64,000 bases of DNA from Adiantum capillus-veneris (taxonomy: Eukaryota > Streptophyta > Polypodiopsida > Polypodiales > Pteridaceae), in the NCBI GenBank assembly GCA_014529385.2, contig CM043956.1, positions 61,530,120 through 61,594,119 on the forward strand, given 5' to 3'. The translations under genes and the position numbers were made by a program. A model generated the notes under the pieces. That model had not been told where the DNA came from, ran no database searches, and saw only the letters and a list, made by a program, of their open reading frames with translations. Below are positions 19,471-33,116 of the stretch, piece by piece. Numbering within the stretch: position 1 is the stretch's first letter; each line of letters opens with the position of its first letter.

Positions 19471-21242
19471 GGTTGTTGTTTGAACATTTTTTTAGTGGTA
19501 GTCTCGCTCGCTACGGAGGAAGAGCTACTGGATGCAAAATCTATATCCGCTGACACCTCTCCATAAACCGTACAGTTATCCACTAAGTACAATGCTTCTC
19601 TCGTTACTTGCTCGAAACTTGTACAAGCTTTCAAGTGCAAGTCCTTCTTGAGAGTGTCGTTTCTCAATCCTTCAATTAAGAGAACAGATAGTCTGTCATC
19701 TTGTGGTCGTTCACGTACTGGACATCTCTCAATGTATTGTTTGAAGCGAAGTGAATCTTCCTTCACTTTTTCGTGTTCTCTCTGTTTAAAAGCATATATT
19801 TGTGAGACTGTATTGTGCTTAATCCCTCGTTTTGAGAATTCCTCAGCAAACTCTCTTAGCAAATGGTCAATGTCATGGAATCCCCCTCTGTTCAGTGGTT
19901 GAAACCATGTCAATGCCGTATCTTCTAGAGTAAGACCAAATCCCTCGTATTGTGTATGGAAATCTGTTATCTGCTCAGCTCTTAAGACTTGCTTAAAGAG
20001 TGACACATGTGCATACGGATCTCCTGAACCACCATACTTCTTTGGCATACACTTGGCTACTTGAGATGGTCTCATACGTCTATGGTCTGCTACCAATCTC
20101 ATTGCTCCTGTGTCCCGGCTAAAGCTTTCTCTAGCATCATGGACTTCATGGGTTACCCTTGTCGGTTCCCCTGCCCTGAGTCTACTACTAGGAGGTAAAT
20201 GTGATGGTTCCGCTTCGAACCTTGGACCTGGAGTGGTATATGTGGGGATTGGAACTGCACTACCTCGATTCGTATCCATTGACTCTCTGGAATGTAATGA
20301 TCCCATTGGTCCGGGCTTCGAGTACTGAGGTTGACTGAAAGAGTCAGCAGCCTGAATTCTTTGTCCTCCTGTTGTCATTGGGTTTTGCACTCCATTTGTT
20401 GGTGTTGGTCTTTGTGAGCTAGAAGTAACATAATACTGATGTAGTGGTCCCCCAAAGTATGTATATCCTTCTAATTCTTTCTTGCCCATTGTTGAGTATT
20501 GCCTCCCATACTTGTCGTAAGCGGCAATTTTCACTTCCGATCCCTCTGTGTAGGTAAAGACATAAAGTCTTTTTTGGTCTGTCAACTCTCCAGTGTAGGG
20601 TTCTTCACATCTATAATAGAGATCTTGCTCCCCATTATTATATTTGTATAGCCCCACATAGATGTTATCAGTGTTGATCCTTGTAGTTTCATTCTCTCTT
20701 CTTAACCTCGCATCAGGGAAGTTCATTATTGGTGCTTTCTCCTCAAGTTCTTCATCTACTTTGGCTTTGGTGCCCATCAATCCCCACTTGTCCACAATGT
20801 TAGGGTTTAGGACTACCAAGTACATGGTACCCTCGTCATCTAGATATCTATCTCCGCTATAGCTCACAGACACTAAGTCCTTGAACTCACTAGGTCTATC
20901 TTCTATCTTTACACAATAGCGGTCCATTCCATCTTTGTAGATCTTGGCACCTTGCTCATTGTCGTACTGGTATTTTATGAACAATAGCTTCATTGTGGCG
21001 GAAGGGTTTGATGGTCCTGCTGCCATATTTTCTCTGTTGTTCAGGTTCAAGTGTTCCAAGTGTTCGGTGAAAATCTCGTAAGATCTCTCCGAAGAAGTAT
21101 CAGAAACACTTCCTTCAAAGATCGGCTCTAATGGTTGCACCCAACTTTGGTTTACACTTCCCTCGGTTGATATGACACTTGCTTGTTCCCCTTGTTTTGG
21201 TTGGTTATTCTGGAGATTCCTGCCCGATCTCAAATGTATCAA
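19458..21242 (-). CDS. Element A gag (capsid) ORF
   Basis: 594 codons. The N-terminus reads IHLRSGRNLQ, matching the MHLRSGR start of element B gag, but the codon at the expected start (21,242) is TTG, not ATG, with an in-frame TAA a few codons upstream. Either the ATG was lost or initiation is non-AUG. Residues about 415-570 are the retrotransposon gag domain (GDPYAHVSLFKQVL, LTWFQPL, FSKRGIKHNTVSQIYAFKQ). The middle is Pro/Ser-rich. It ends with TAG at 19,458, and the downstream zinc-knuckle ORF is in the -1 frame. Confidence 0.8.
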   Translation of the reverse strand: MIHLRSGRNLQNNQPKQGEQASVISTEGSVNQSWVQPLEPIFEGSVSDTSSERSYEIFTEHLEHLNLNNRENMAAGPSNPSATMKLLFIKYQYDNEQGAKIYKDGMDRYCVKIEDRPSEFKDLVSVSYSGDRYLDDEGTMYLVVLNPNIVDKWGLMGTKAKVDEELEEKAPIMNFPDARLRRENETTRINTDNIYVGLYKYNNGEQDLYYRCEEPYTGELTDQKRLYVFTYTEGSEVKIAAYDKYGRQYSTMGKKELEGYTYFGGPLHQYYVTSSSQRPTPTNGVQNPMTTGGQRIQAADSFSQPQYSKPGPMGSLHSRESMDTNRGSAVPIPTYTTPGPRFEAEPSHLPPSSRLRAGEPTRVTHEVHDARESFSRDTGAMRLVADHRRMRPSQVAKCMPKKYGGSGDPYAHVSLFKQVLRAEQITDFHTQYEGFGLTLEDTALTWFQPLNRGGFHDIDHLLREFAEEFSKRGIKHNTVSQIYAFKQREHEKVKEDSLRFKQYIERCPVRERPQDDRLSVLLIEGLRNDTLKKDLHLKACTSFEQVTREALYLVDNCTVYGEVSADIDFASSSSSSVASETTTKKMFKQQPCQM

Positions 21243-21402
21243 TTCCCCTAAAGGACTTTAACTTTTCCGTCTCGGCAATTTGTTTTCCCAAGTTTTTGTG
21301 GTCAGAATTGATCCAAACTGATTGATACTTGGTCAATTGTTTAATCTTGTCAGTTGGACAACTTCTGTTTCATCAAGTGAGAATTTTGTTGCAGTTATGC
21401 TG

Positions 21403-22129
21403 AAAAAGACATTATACGCGTATGATGTCTTTTTTTCACAGATTTGGACTATTTTGGTTATGCTCACTCTCAGTAGCCCCCTTATGCTCTGTCCACTCAC
21501 AAAATTCAGTTTGAACTCTGTTTGAGCAAGTTATGGCTAATTTAGGCTTTTCTTGGCAATTTTCCGCTTTTGACTTGTTTTGGATCAATTATGATCCAAA
21601 TGGGATGAAACTTGAAATATAACCTCTAGACAGCTATTACAATGGATTTGTGTTGGCAAAGTATCAAAATATGTCCAAAATTAGGTAAAAGACATCATAC
21701 GTGTATGATGTCTTTTTCATCAATTTGGGTCAAGACTTGATATTTATGCTTTCTACAGTGTTTGTAACAATCTTGTCAGGTCAGATATAAAAAATAAGCA
21801 GTGGATGTGGTAAAAGACATTATACGCGTATGATGTCTTTTATCCCAGATTTTGACTATTCTTGGTTTTAAGCCTTCTCCAATGTTTATAATTGAGTTTC
21901 AAGTGTTTTTGTCAGGTTTGAATGTAAAAACAAGATTTGAATCCAAAATTTCCTATTTTTTGCATTTCTTGGACTCCGACTTGTCTTTTTGGGTTTCTTT
22001 GAGTGTTAATGCTCTTGTTTTAAGTTGAAATTAGGGTATAACCCCCCTTTTGAACACTCTCGTAAAGTCAAAATTTCTGTTTTGGTCTCTGTTTGGTCAT
22101 TTAGACATTATACGCGTATGATGTCTAAA
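21403..22129. promoter_or_regulatory. Palindrome array 2 (four copies, in the gag leader)
   Basis: Four near-perfect copies of the 24 bp palindrome start at 21,407, 21,690, 21,815 and 22,103, each with one internal mismatch. Spacing is 283, 125 and 288 bp, closely matching array 1. Unlike array 1, the symmetry extends into the flanks: AAAA/TTTT around the first three and TTT/AAA around the fourth. The first copy is 165 bp from the gag start. The array lies between the PBS and gag, where packaging and regulatory signals are usually found. Confidence 0.9.
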
Positions 22130-22644
22130 GTTGCAGATTTCCAGTTTTTTGGCATAGAATCCTTCCTAAAGCTTTCTCAAGTGCTCAGCAACTCCCAGAT
22201 ACACAAAAAATTTCTCTAACTTTTGTTTATTGCAAGTTTCACTACTAACTCGACGGTTTAGTGATCTAACATGCAATCAACCGTATCAAGCAAATACTCC
22301 AATGATTACTAGCTCTAGATCAGGATCAAATGAAGTCTTACCTAAGCTATTCCTAATCATAAAATGGGTTTGGTAATTGTGATTTTAAAGAGATCCACTG
22401 CCACTCATGGACTAGCAAATTCTTCTTCTATCAACAACTACTCAACACCAATAAAACAACAAACAAATCTAAGCTAAACTAAAAATACTGTCAGCACGGA
22501 AGACCCAGGAATACCCCACTTCCTAGTATCTCTCGAGATCTTCGGAGTCCACCACTCCTAGATCTTTTCTAACTAAAGTATACAAAGTAGTTTATACGAC
22601 TCACCTCGTAGGATTAGTCTAAGGTCACCTACTTAGGGCTCTCG

Positions 22645-22662
22645 TCCCCGGCAACGACGCCA
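22645..22662 (-). promoter_or_regulatory. Element A primer-binding site (tRNA-Asp type)
   Basis: Minus-strand TGGCGTCGTTGCCGGGGA, two bases inside the 5' LTR. It differs at one position from the complement of the plant tRNA-Asp 3' end used by Athila/Tat elements. Confidence 0.85.
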
Positions 22663-22664
22663 AA

Positions 22665-23288
22665 TGTTAAGGCGGTTACGCCGCTAGCGGAAGCTAAATA
22701 GCGAGAACTCAACCAACAACAGAATTTGTTAGACGAGGACGGAGCTTGACCCGCAGGCACATGGAAACAACTAGGTGGGTGTCAAATCACCTACTCGACC
22801 TTCTAATGACAATCACTACTAAGGAAATTAAATCTAAGTTCTAAAATACGCAAGTGACTGAAATCCGTACTACGAACGAATGCTATACGAAACAGGATCT
22901 AGAATCATTGAATCGATCTCAAACTCAAGGGGAAGTCTATACACTAGGTAAGAACAACATCCTAAAGACTTGAACTGCAAAATCCACCTATAACCACTCC
23001 GTGCAGTAAACGTGTATGAAGACAGGCCGAAATATACAGGTGACCGAAACTTGACCCCGATGGTACTAATGTGTCGCTCTACTTGTTGTGGTTCTATAGA
23101 TATGCTGCACGCTCAATTCCGACACACGAGTTGGAAGAAAACTCACACCAAAGCTCGTAGGAACTTACCACACATAGAAGCCAATAGCGCGCACTCTTGG
23201 TATCTGTGCGTAGCTCTCGCCGTTACTAACACAATGGCGGTGTCGCTTCTCCAATGGCGGCTCCGTAGCTCGTGTAGCAAGTAGATAA

Positions 23289-23343
<55 letters not shown>

Positions 23344-23625
23344 GCACATTCACGACGCTCAAAAACTCACTTTGATTAATAATTTGAATCCCTAGGTTAC
23401 AAAAACTTTGGCTTATATACCTCAGCCTTGGAGGTGAGAACATCTCTAACTAATTACATCAGCAAGTGAAATTACTTCGGGATTACAAGCTGGAAACTCA
23501 ATTGAGTCCCGTTACTTGAATGGCTCAAATCAAAATTAATGTCGGAAAGACATTTATTACAATCAATGGTTACAAAATGATGAGTGTGAGCAAAAATGTG
23601 GGTGTGATCCTCTACTGGCTCAACA
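22665..23625 (-). repeat. Element A 5' LTR (full length, 961 bp)
   Basis: On the plus strand it runs from TGTTAAGG to GGCTCAACA, with TG/CA termini. The PBS abuts the inner edge. TATATAAG (minus) at 23,413-23,420 is the likely promoter box. It includes a (CT)n tract at about 23,290-23,341. Small ORFs across it are not genes. Confidence 0.85.
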
Positions 23626-23662
23626 AAGAGTGCGCACAGGCTCGAACTTTTTTTGAGTTTTG

Positions 23663-25490
<1,828 letters not shown>

Positions 25491-25532
<42 letters not shown>

Positions 25533-25550
25533 AGAACAATAGAGTACGCG

Positions 25551-25600
<50 letters not shown>
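25491..25600. repeat. Poly-C, poly-A, (CG)n and (CA)n cluster
   Basis: C homopolymer 25,491-25,522, A 25,523-25,533, CG 25,547-25,558, CA 25,559-25,600. A (GC)n-(CA)n junction also marks the start of both RT-element copies at 28,669 and 36,073, so this may mark the start of the diverged third copy. Confidence 0.9.
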
Positions 25601-25604
<4 letters not shown>

Positions 25605-27499
25605 CACACTTTCCCAAGCATCTACCATTACTTGACTATCTATGACCATGAGTTGTGCTATGGAGGAGGGAGCATAACCTCGGATAATCAAGGAGTTAAT
25701 ATAAGGATGGATGATTGACGTTTCCATGAGGAAAGCTTGAGGTGTTTTGAGGCAATATAATATGTAATTTGATGCTAAACGTTTCCTAATATGATTTAAG
25801 TTCTATATGTATCTTGCTGGGTTTCACTCGTTTTTATGATTGCTCGGAAAGGTTTGCTCGGAGTTTGAAGTTCCTCTCAATTCGGAGCCTGTTGGTATAA
25901 ACACTGATTAACTGGTTTTTTTGAATGAAACTACTGGTCCGGGGCATGTTATAGCATTGCCTTAAGACTTCATATGCATAGAATGGGACATTATTGTGGG
26001 CCTTGGGACTGCTTGTGCATAAAAAACAATTGTTTTTTTGGCCTTTCTTATGACTGTACCAATGGAGATGAACACCTGAGGTAATGGTGTTTGCTTAGTA
26101 TGGTAACTATGGGCATGTTACACCCCCATCTGCTATGGGCTGACATGGTATGATATAACATCATGGTAATGCAAATGGGAGGTGCTCCTGACCTTGGACT
26201 GGTTTTGCCACGTCTTTGGTAAACTGTCGGGGTCTGTCGGCTCTTCATACTGTGTGTGGTTGGCACCTCTTAGGCTAGTAAAAGATAATGACTGGCTGGA
26301 ATGATTTGGCATACATTGGTAGATAGGATTTTTTGTTGTTTTTTGGAAAGGAACTGTGTGCAGTATACTACGATATAATCTTGTAAATGGGTTTCTTTTA
26401 AAACCGCTGTAGAGAATTACCATCTGCATGCTGTACCTAATCTCGGCATAACTGGTCTTTTTTAGAAAAATTGGGGTTATTCTTGACCTTTATAATAACT
26501 GAGGCGCTATTTAATTTTGCATTACTGTACGATTCTCACATTTTCTAGTCTCGACATAACTGGTTTTTTTCAAAAAATGGCGGTACCCTTAGCCTGTGTA
26601 GCAACTGAGGCACTAGGTACTCTATATCACTGTGCGTGCTCACATTCTAAAGAAAGGATCATCTTCTATATTTGAAAATAAAGCTGGTCATAACCCAACG
26701 TTTTGGGTTTGCTTATGGTTTATGAAATGGTCCTATGTTCAAACTGTTTGAGAAAGTAAGTATATGGCAATTTTTGGCTTCAACAGTAGCTCGGAAAGGA
26801 GTGTATCTAGCAGTCTTGCTACTCTACTAACCGGTTATACTGGTATCTTATTGGTTATTAAAAAAACGCGAGGTAGTTAGCACCCTCATTGGATACCTTT
26901 GGTTGACAAAAAGTAAAGTCAGATTTCACATCCCATTAGCTAAAGGGGTACCTTTGATACCATGGGTTTACTAATTATAAAGGTAAGTTTATGGTTACTG
27001 AGCTATGGCTCTTGAAATAGTTTGACTCTCAATGAACTTCACCATGTAAGAAAGTAGACTATAACACTCATTTGTGAAGTAATAAGAAAAGATTGTTAAA
27101 AATACCAGTTCTAATGAATAACCTAGCTTGTCTAAAGTTACTAAAACCGATAAGATGGACATGGATAACAACTGATATGGTCCATTGATACGTGTAATAC
27201 ACATCCAAGGCTAACTCAATTGTTGTCTTGTTTGGATGGATGCAGGTAAGGACTCTATCTTATCTTGGAGGGTTTTCTTTTCTTTGGCAAGCAACCTTAC
27301 TTTAATGATGTACTCACTGAGGAACGGGGAAGTTCTTTTACTACTTGTCTTACTGCAAGAGGATCTCTTTCCTACAATCATTGTACCTAAATAATTTTGA
27401 TACTGAGTTATTTTTGTACATATCATTTCATTATTCCTTGGCCAGCTGTCTTTTGAATGTAAAAATTCAATTATGTCTTATTAGTTAAGATTTAAACAG

Positions 27500-27531
<32 letters not shown>

Positions 27532-27560
27532 TTCTCTCTTGAATTGCAGTTCTTGAGTTC
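25601..27560 (+). mobile_element. Diverged third RT-element copy, 5' and intronic part
   Basis: Patchy similarity to the other copies: 26,052-26,091 matches 1,032-1,070, and about 27,215-27,250 matches 31,845-31,880, including TGCAG followed by GTAAGG/GTGAGG, a possible conserved exon end and donor. The GACATGGATAACAACTG string near 27,160 recurs near 39,780. The (CA)n block at 27,503 corresponds to ACACACACAATAAA at 32,142. Inside is a tandem duplication of about 108 bp (about 26,442-26,547 and 26,548-26,655). No RT coding region is found here. Confidence 0.45.
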
Positions 27561-27567
27561 AACTCTC

Positions 27568-28575
27568 GTTGAATGTCTATGAGATTCCATAAGAGTGAGA
27601 ATTAATATTCCACCAACCCTGTCTCTCTCTAGCCCCCTCCTCCTTCCCTAGCCCGCATGAGCACCTCTCCAAGACAACCGCTTCAATGCATTATCAAGTA
27701 GACTCTTGTATGGGTACTCAAACACTACTTTGTAGCTAGTCTCTCCTTTTTATGAACCCCATTGAGTCTTTCCAACATGTACTCTCTAAATCTAAAAACA
27801 TACACATCATTCTTGAACCATATTCTAGATAAATGCTAATGCGCTTTTAAAAATCTCCATGGGTACACTAAATGTTTGACAATAGCCTGATCAACAACTA
27901 CTAGTGTTGGACTACAAGCCCTTTCTTTGGAGGACTAAAAATATGGGTAGTAACAATCTTAATAAGATCCTTTCCAACTCCCAAATGGAAATTTCATAAC
28001 TCTAGATGGGCAGTGGGTCACTCTGCCTAGTTTCATAACTCCGCCCAAATGGGTCGAGTTGGATAGACCTTACCAGTTCAAGGAGTCGAGGATGCCCACT
28101 CATGTGTGCAAAAACCAATGTTGAAGAGATAGAGAGGGTGCACATATTGAACACTGGGGGTTTCTAGCTAATCGCAACACTTGCTCGGGCAAAACACCTC
28201 TTATATCATACTTGTTACATCCAATGTTAGAAAAAACCGAGGTTCATTGTATTTTAACCGATTGAAATTGTAAAATATTTGTTAGATTTTGAGATTGCCT
28301 TGAAGAAAACCGAGAAGTTTACACAAGTTTTAGTGTAATTATCGACAAAAGCTTCAAATATTGACCTCATAGAATTTCAAGTTTGCCCTTAATTTCATTG
28401 GTTAGGGAAAATTGATTTTTCTGGCCCTTCTCGAAGTCCTACACCTATGGCTCTACTCTCCACTTATTAGCTCGAATGTCTATGAGATGCTATAAGGGTG
28501 AACATTAATATTCCACCTACCCCATCCCTCTCCAACCTCCTCATGCTTCCTTGGCCCCCTTGAGCATCTCTCCTC
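27568..28575. repeat. Direct repeat pair of about 100 bp, 900 bp apart
   Basis: Blocks at about 27,568-27,670 and 28,470-28,570 share GAATGTCTATGAGAT and ATTAATATTCCACC in the same order. The region between has no recognisable gene. Confidence 0.55.
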
Positions 28576-30050
28576 CTATCCTTACTGTCGTCACGGTCCC
28601 CCCCTCTTTCGCTTCCTCTTGCGCACATGCTGAACAGGATTTGGAGCCTCTCATGCGTGCAAGCACGCGTGCGCGCGCACACACACACACACACACACAA
28701 ATACATGAGTCATTACTCAAGCTTCACTACTTTAATTAGTTTGAAAAAACGTGGTTTTTTACAAATAACCTCTCCCGGTCTTCACCTTTACATGTCTACT
28801 AAACCATTTGTTACATGATCGCACAAACATCTGTCACAGTAAAAACATGTGTTTGGATGCTCTGACAAAGGTAGGATATGGGTAGATAAGATTACACCAT
28901 ACTCCATGGTGTGTGGGGTGCTGTTAAAGTATCCTCTTAGTGGTTGGCCATAGCTGCGATACAAAAAAATCTTTTGTGATGGAAGAAACTGCGCTAGCAG
29001 ATATAATCGTTTTGAAAAACCTCGCTTCATTGAATATTCTACATAATAGTATTGTCGCCCTATGCCCATTGCTTCAGTTACCATCGCCAGACGAATATTA
29101 TTCCTAAAATGCTCTCGACCCCAAAGAGTCACCCTTGTCACTCTGTTCTGATATGTCCACCACTTCGTCTGAGTAAGAGATGTTCCTAATTGCGGAAATA
29201 AATAACGTTTGTAATAGAGTAGTGTGGTTCACTTAGTAGACTCACCTGACTGTTGAAGATGTGCAATAGATATAGCTAAAACCTGATCTCCATTATGAGT
29301 CATAGCAAATAAATATGTAGTACACACCTGATGACAAATTCAGATGTTTGCTGTAAACTCTCAGATAGCTACTCAAGACAGTTACTATGCACTGGTTTGA
29401 TAAAAATATTCCCGTCTTTTATAGACCTATATTGATAACTGAACCCAATGGTTATGTGTTAACAAAAAGCCCTAACTAATTTACTTCGTGTGCCTTACCT
29501 AGTAGGGATTCGCATATGCCTACTCTCAAAATTTGTCCTAGTGGACCGTTCTTTGAACATAGGCTCATGTGTGATGTCGGTTTTATGGTTTACCGTTGGT
29601 TTATATCCACCCAGGGTTGGGAGCAATGGTTCGTATGTAGATCGACTATCGATATTTCGACAGATGGCAAAAAAACCCTGGCTGTCTACTGCCACTTTTA
29701 ATTAAGCACATAGGACACATAATATGTGTTTTTTTATTTTGAGATTTTTTTTAAAAAAAGATGCTTTTTACATAAGCAAAAAAAAGATCTTTTTTAACCT
29801 AATACCTCTATTAGGTTACATATTGGTACTCCTCTGCAGTACTCTCTGAGGTAGTTCCTGTCGCACGCTTTCGTTCTGTCGCTAGATAGGAGTGCTTTAG
29901 CTTGCTAGTGCTGGTACGTTTTGGATCTGTGCACTTGCTTCAAACTCCCTGATCTCTTGCTGAGTGTAATCCTGGAATAGAGGGTCTTGAAGGCCGGCCT
30001 CGATGCTGGGGGAACCTTGCAGATTTCGGGGCCCTGACAGTATCATCACC

Positions 30051-30202
30051 TATAAATACATCATAAGGTGAGCTCCTATGCTCACTTAGCACTGTGTTCT
30101 GTGACTTCTGTTTTGCATTCAATTCTGCTTTGCTGTGGTGACTTCATCATGCCAAAAAAAACTGAGAAAGCTGTGATGGAAGCATCTTCATCAAGTCTAC
30201 AG
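30051..30202 (+). promoter_or_regulatory. RT element copy 1: TATA box, hairpin and first exon
   Basis: TATAAATA at 30,051-30,058, a GTGAGC/GCTCAC hairpin at 30,068-30,085, then ATG at 30,149 opening 18 codons (MPKKTEKAVMEASSSSLQ) that end in CAG at 30,202 before GT. Copy 2 is almost identical here although its flanks diverge by about 6%. Confidence 0.55.
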
Positions 30203-32400
30203 GTTATCTATTTCTGCTGTTTTCTAAATATTGATAGAAAAGGAAATTGTGAATCTGGACTGCCTTGTGCTAAATTGAAGATGATGCTTCAAATGGATGA
30301 TTGGCGATATTTCTTAACATTGGTTAACTTAACTGAATTTTTTGAATTTAATCTATGGCTTGAGAAGTGGATTCGACTGGTTACTTGATGAAATTTGGGT
30401 ATCATGACTGGGGCGTATTGCTACAAGAATTAGAGACTAAAGAGTGGTGTCTTGCGTTGATGACTACGGTAGAACCATGGTGGATTTGATTTGTTGAGGT
30501 TGTTGAAGATGTTCATATCAATATAAAGTAGCGTTTCTGATTAGATGCTTATAAACTTGAAAGTTTTTGCAGACATGTTTTTTGCCGGGGTTGTTGCTTA
30601 CTGGATGTAACTTGGGATGCTAAATGCATTTTTGTCTTAAAGAATCGAGTCACCAACTGTAAGAAGTCCTAAACATGGCTATTTCGAGTTTGACTTGTAC
30701 CTTGTCTCTTTTATCTGTACTTGGGAGTATGGGTACATACCTGCAGGATGGTATATATAATTTTCTTTTTGATTTCTCCAGCTTACTATATAGACTTTGA
30801 CTGAAGGTAAAATTTTGACTCAATTTTATGCATAAAGGACACTTTTCCTAAGCCAAGATATGTCTTCGTGTATGTCTTTGGCTGGATTACTGTTTGCGGG
30901 AAGTAGACCTTCCTTGTAGGTCTTACTGAGATTGGCTCAGATCCTACCTAATGCACTACTCATAGAAAAGAGTTGGCATGGTTCTATGCTTTCGGTCGCG
31001 TACAAACTTGGATATTGTGAAGCTTGATCCTATGACTTGGATAGCTAATTTGCTTCATCGATCTCCCGGTCTACTGGGTTAGTTTTGTTTCAGCTATCTT
31101 AAAGCTTTAAAACAGGTTATGCTGGAATATTTAGCAAAAAAGAAATTGCTGAAATTAGATATTTTGTTAATTAGAAATGATTTTTTTTTTTAGTTCTGGA
31201 TATGTGATCCTAGCTGGTTTACCTAAAAAAATTAAGGGACTTTTTTTAATGTTGAGAGATACCAAAATCTTAAAACTATTTCAACATTAAGTTGATGTGT
31301 AATAGCCAGATAAGAAAAAATTGATGAATTGTTTATAAGCATCTGAATCGGGTTTCGATTGAAAAAAATAAAAAAGCTGTTTTGCCTGCAAATATTTATG
31401 GCCAGATGGTTCACATCTTAAAGTGTATAACATGTGTAGGCTATAATGTCATAACGACGATATATTTCGTACTCTCTAATATGTGCTGATCTTTTTTTAG
31501 CTTATGATGATCTCTTTCACCTAGTTTTGGCACATTGCTTGTCCCGTGCTTGTAAACCTTCTCGACTGGTCTGACTGAGATTGGACCATACTTGGTGATT
31601 AAAGCATTAGTTCGGGGGCACTCCTAGAAAGAGTGGGAGCATGGTCACTAAGTGTTATATCTGTACTAACTTGGCTAGTTGTAGCCTATTAAAAGACCTT
31701 CTCTGGTTAGCATGACTTCGGATAAAGGCAAGGCAAGAGTGCAACAAAAAACAGAAATTATTTAGCTGATCTTGGTTGGTTAGTCTTACTTCAATTTTTT
31801 CTCGGGCTATGTCTGAGCTGGCTCAGTGACTGAGTCACGTGCTAACGAATTGTTTTCTTGTGGCTATGGGTGCAGGTGAGGGCTACCTTCTTTGATAAAA
31901 CCATTCAGTTCTATGTTATTGATTGGTGGATGTTTGCTTACCTTGAAGCAACATAACTCCAGAATTGGGGATGACTGCTTTCCATGTTTTACTTTGATAT
32001 CTTTACTGCCTTGTACAAAATTTATTTGCAACTGCAAATAAATTATTGTACAAATCCATTGTATTGTCCTAGAATTATTGGTCTGTGAACTATAGTGTTC
32101 GTTTGCGTATATATTTAGGTATATATAATTAGAACTGCTACACACACAATAAACGCATAAGAGAGACTGACATTTATGTTTTTCTCTCTCAGAACTTAGT
32201 TCTAGTTCTAAACACCTACTACTATATAAATTATTATATGCTAATAGGTAGGGGTGCTATCACACAATCTCTGTGGTCCCCATTGACGTGACTGGTGAAA
32301 GGTTGCTAGCACGACCATTCCACTCTATATTCTCACTTTCTAGAAAATTCCCCCTGTTTTTTACTTATCATTTTACTAGTTTATTACGTCTGTCTACCAG

Positions 32401-33092
32401 GTTACTGGAAAGCTCACTGCAAGAATAACGATCTTTTCTGACCCCGAAAAAAGAGCTCTGATTTCGAAAAAATTACGACTTGCTAAAGAAATTGAAAGCA
32501 TCTTTCCTTATATCTCTCGTAGGATTCTGCCTTATCTACACAGGGCTGTAAAATTCAAAAAGAAGTTAAAATCTGTATAAGATGTGTACTCAACTCTTCC
32601 AAAACGATGTAATCTAACTAATGTTCTTGAAAATCTATGCAGATTGTTTCCCTATCCCAAGGGCTCTCTCTTCCTATGGAACCCCTTTCCTTTGCTTCGT
32701 TACTTGTGTTGAAGTGTATACAAGATAGTGAGGCTTGAGCCTTAATTTGTGATGCCTCAAAGGATTCTAGTCTGTGTCATGTCCAGATTATTTCTTTTGA
32801 GCAATGGATGAAGTTTCTTGCTCTTCTTGTTAAGAATAAATGTGATGGTATCAACCTACTGTTGGAATTTACCTCTAATCTGGCTGGTATTTCCAAAGTC
32901 CATATGCAAGACTTAGCTTCCTTCTCATCTAAAGGATCTGAACTATCCAATCTCCTCAGAAAATTTTGCGGGCTTAGTCCCATCTTTATTACGGCTCCGT
33001 CTACTCCTATAGTCCCTCCACCTAACAACCTATTTTGTAGAGATGCTGTTGCTTTAGAAGCAATAAAGGAGTTTCAGAAGGAACTCACTTAG
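32401..33092 (+). pseudogene. RT element copy 1: putative exon 2 and following coding part
   Basis: A T-rich stretch ending TGTCTACCAG at 32,400 looks like a splice acceptor. The frame from 32,401 is in phase with exon 1 and reads VTGKLTARITIFSDPEKRAL onward, basic and Leu-rich, to TAA at 32,578. It then stays open for 44 more codons (LFPYPKGSLFLWNPF). A frameshift leads to the 32,808-33,092 frame (CGLSPIFITAPSTPIVPPPN), which ends at TAG TGA. I recognise no domain. Both copies share the TAG TGA pair, so it predates their duplication. Confidence 0.5.
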
Positions 33093-33116
33093 TGAAGCTT
33101 TCCTATTGGATATGGT

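Larger units (their letters stand above)
4914..23625 (-). mobile_element. Element A: 18.7 kb Ty3/gypsy (Athila/Tat-like) LTR retrotransposon
   Basis: Minus-strand element. In transcript order: 5' LTR (23,625-22,665), tRNA-Asp-type PBS, a leader with palindromes, gag, protease, RT, RNase H, integrase with extra domains, a second palindrome-bearing leader, an accessory ORF, a polypurine tract and a truncated 3' LTR. Class is supported by the HLRSGR-like gag start, PBS, gag-PR-RT-RH-IN order, and a 3' ORF beyond pol as in Athila. The two LTRs differ at roughly 14-16 positions over 580 bp, so insertion is fairly recent. The pol region has several frameshifts, so this copy is probably not autonomous. 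No clear target-site duplication is visible because the left LTR is truncated. Confidence 0.9.

Noticed and set aside
28788-29141. 117-codon minus-strand ORF in the 5' region of RT-element copy 1
   Set aside because: The matching region of copy 2 does not keep it open, and it lies upstream of the promoter. Probably chance.
29325-29375. Hammerhead ribozyme suggested by CTGATGA followed by a CAAA/TTTG stem
   Set aside because: The required GAAA box is absent (CTGTAAAC instead) and no closing stem or NUH cleavage site was found.
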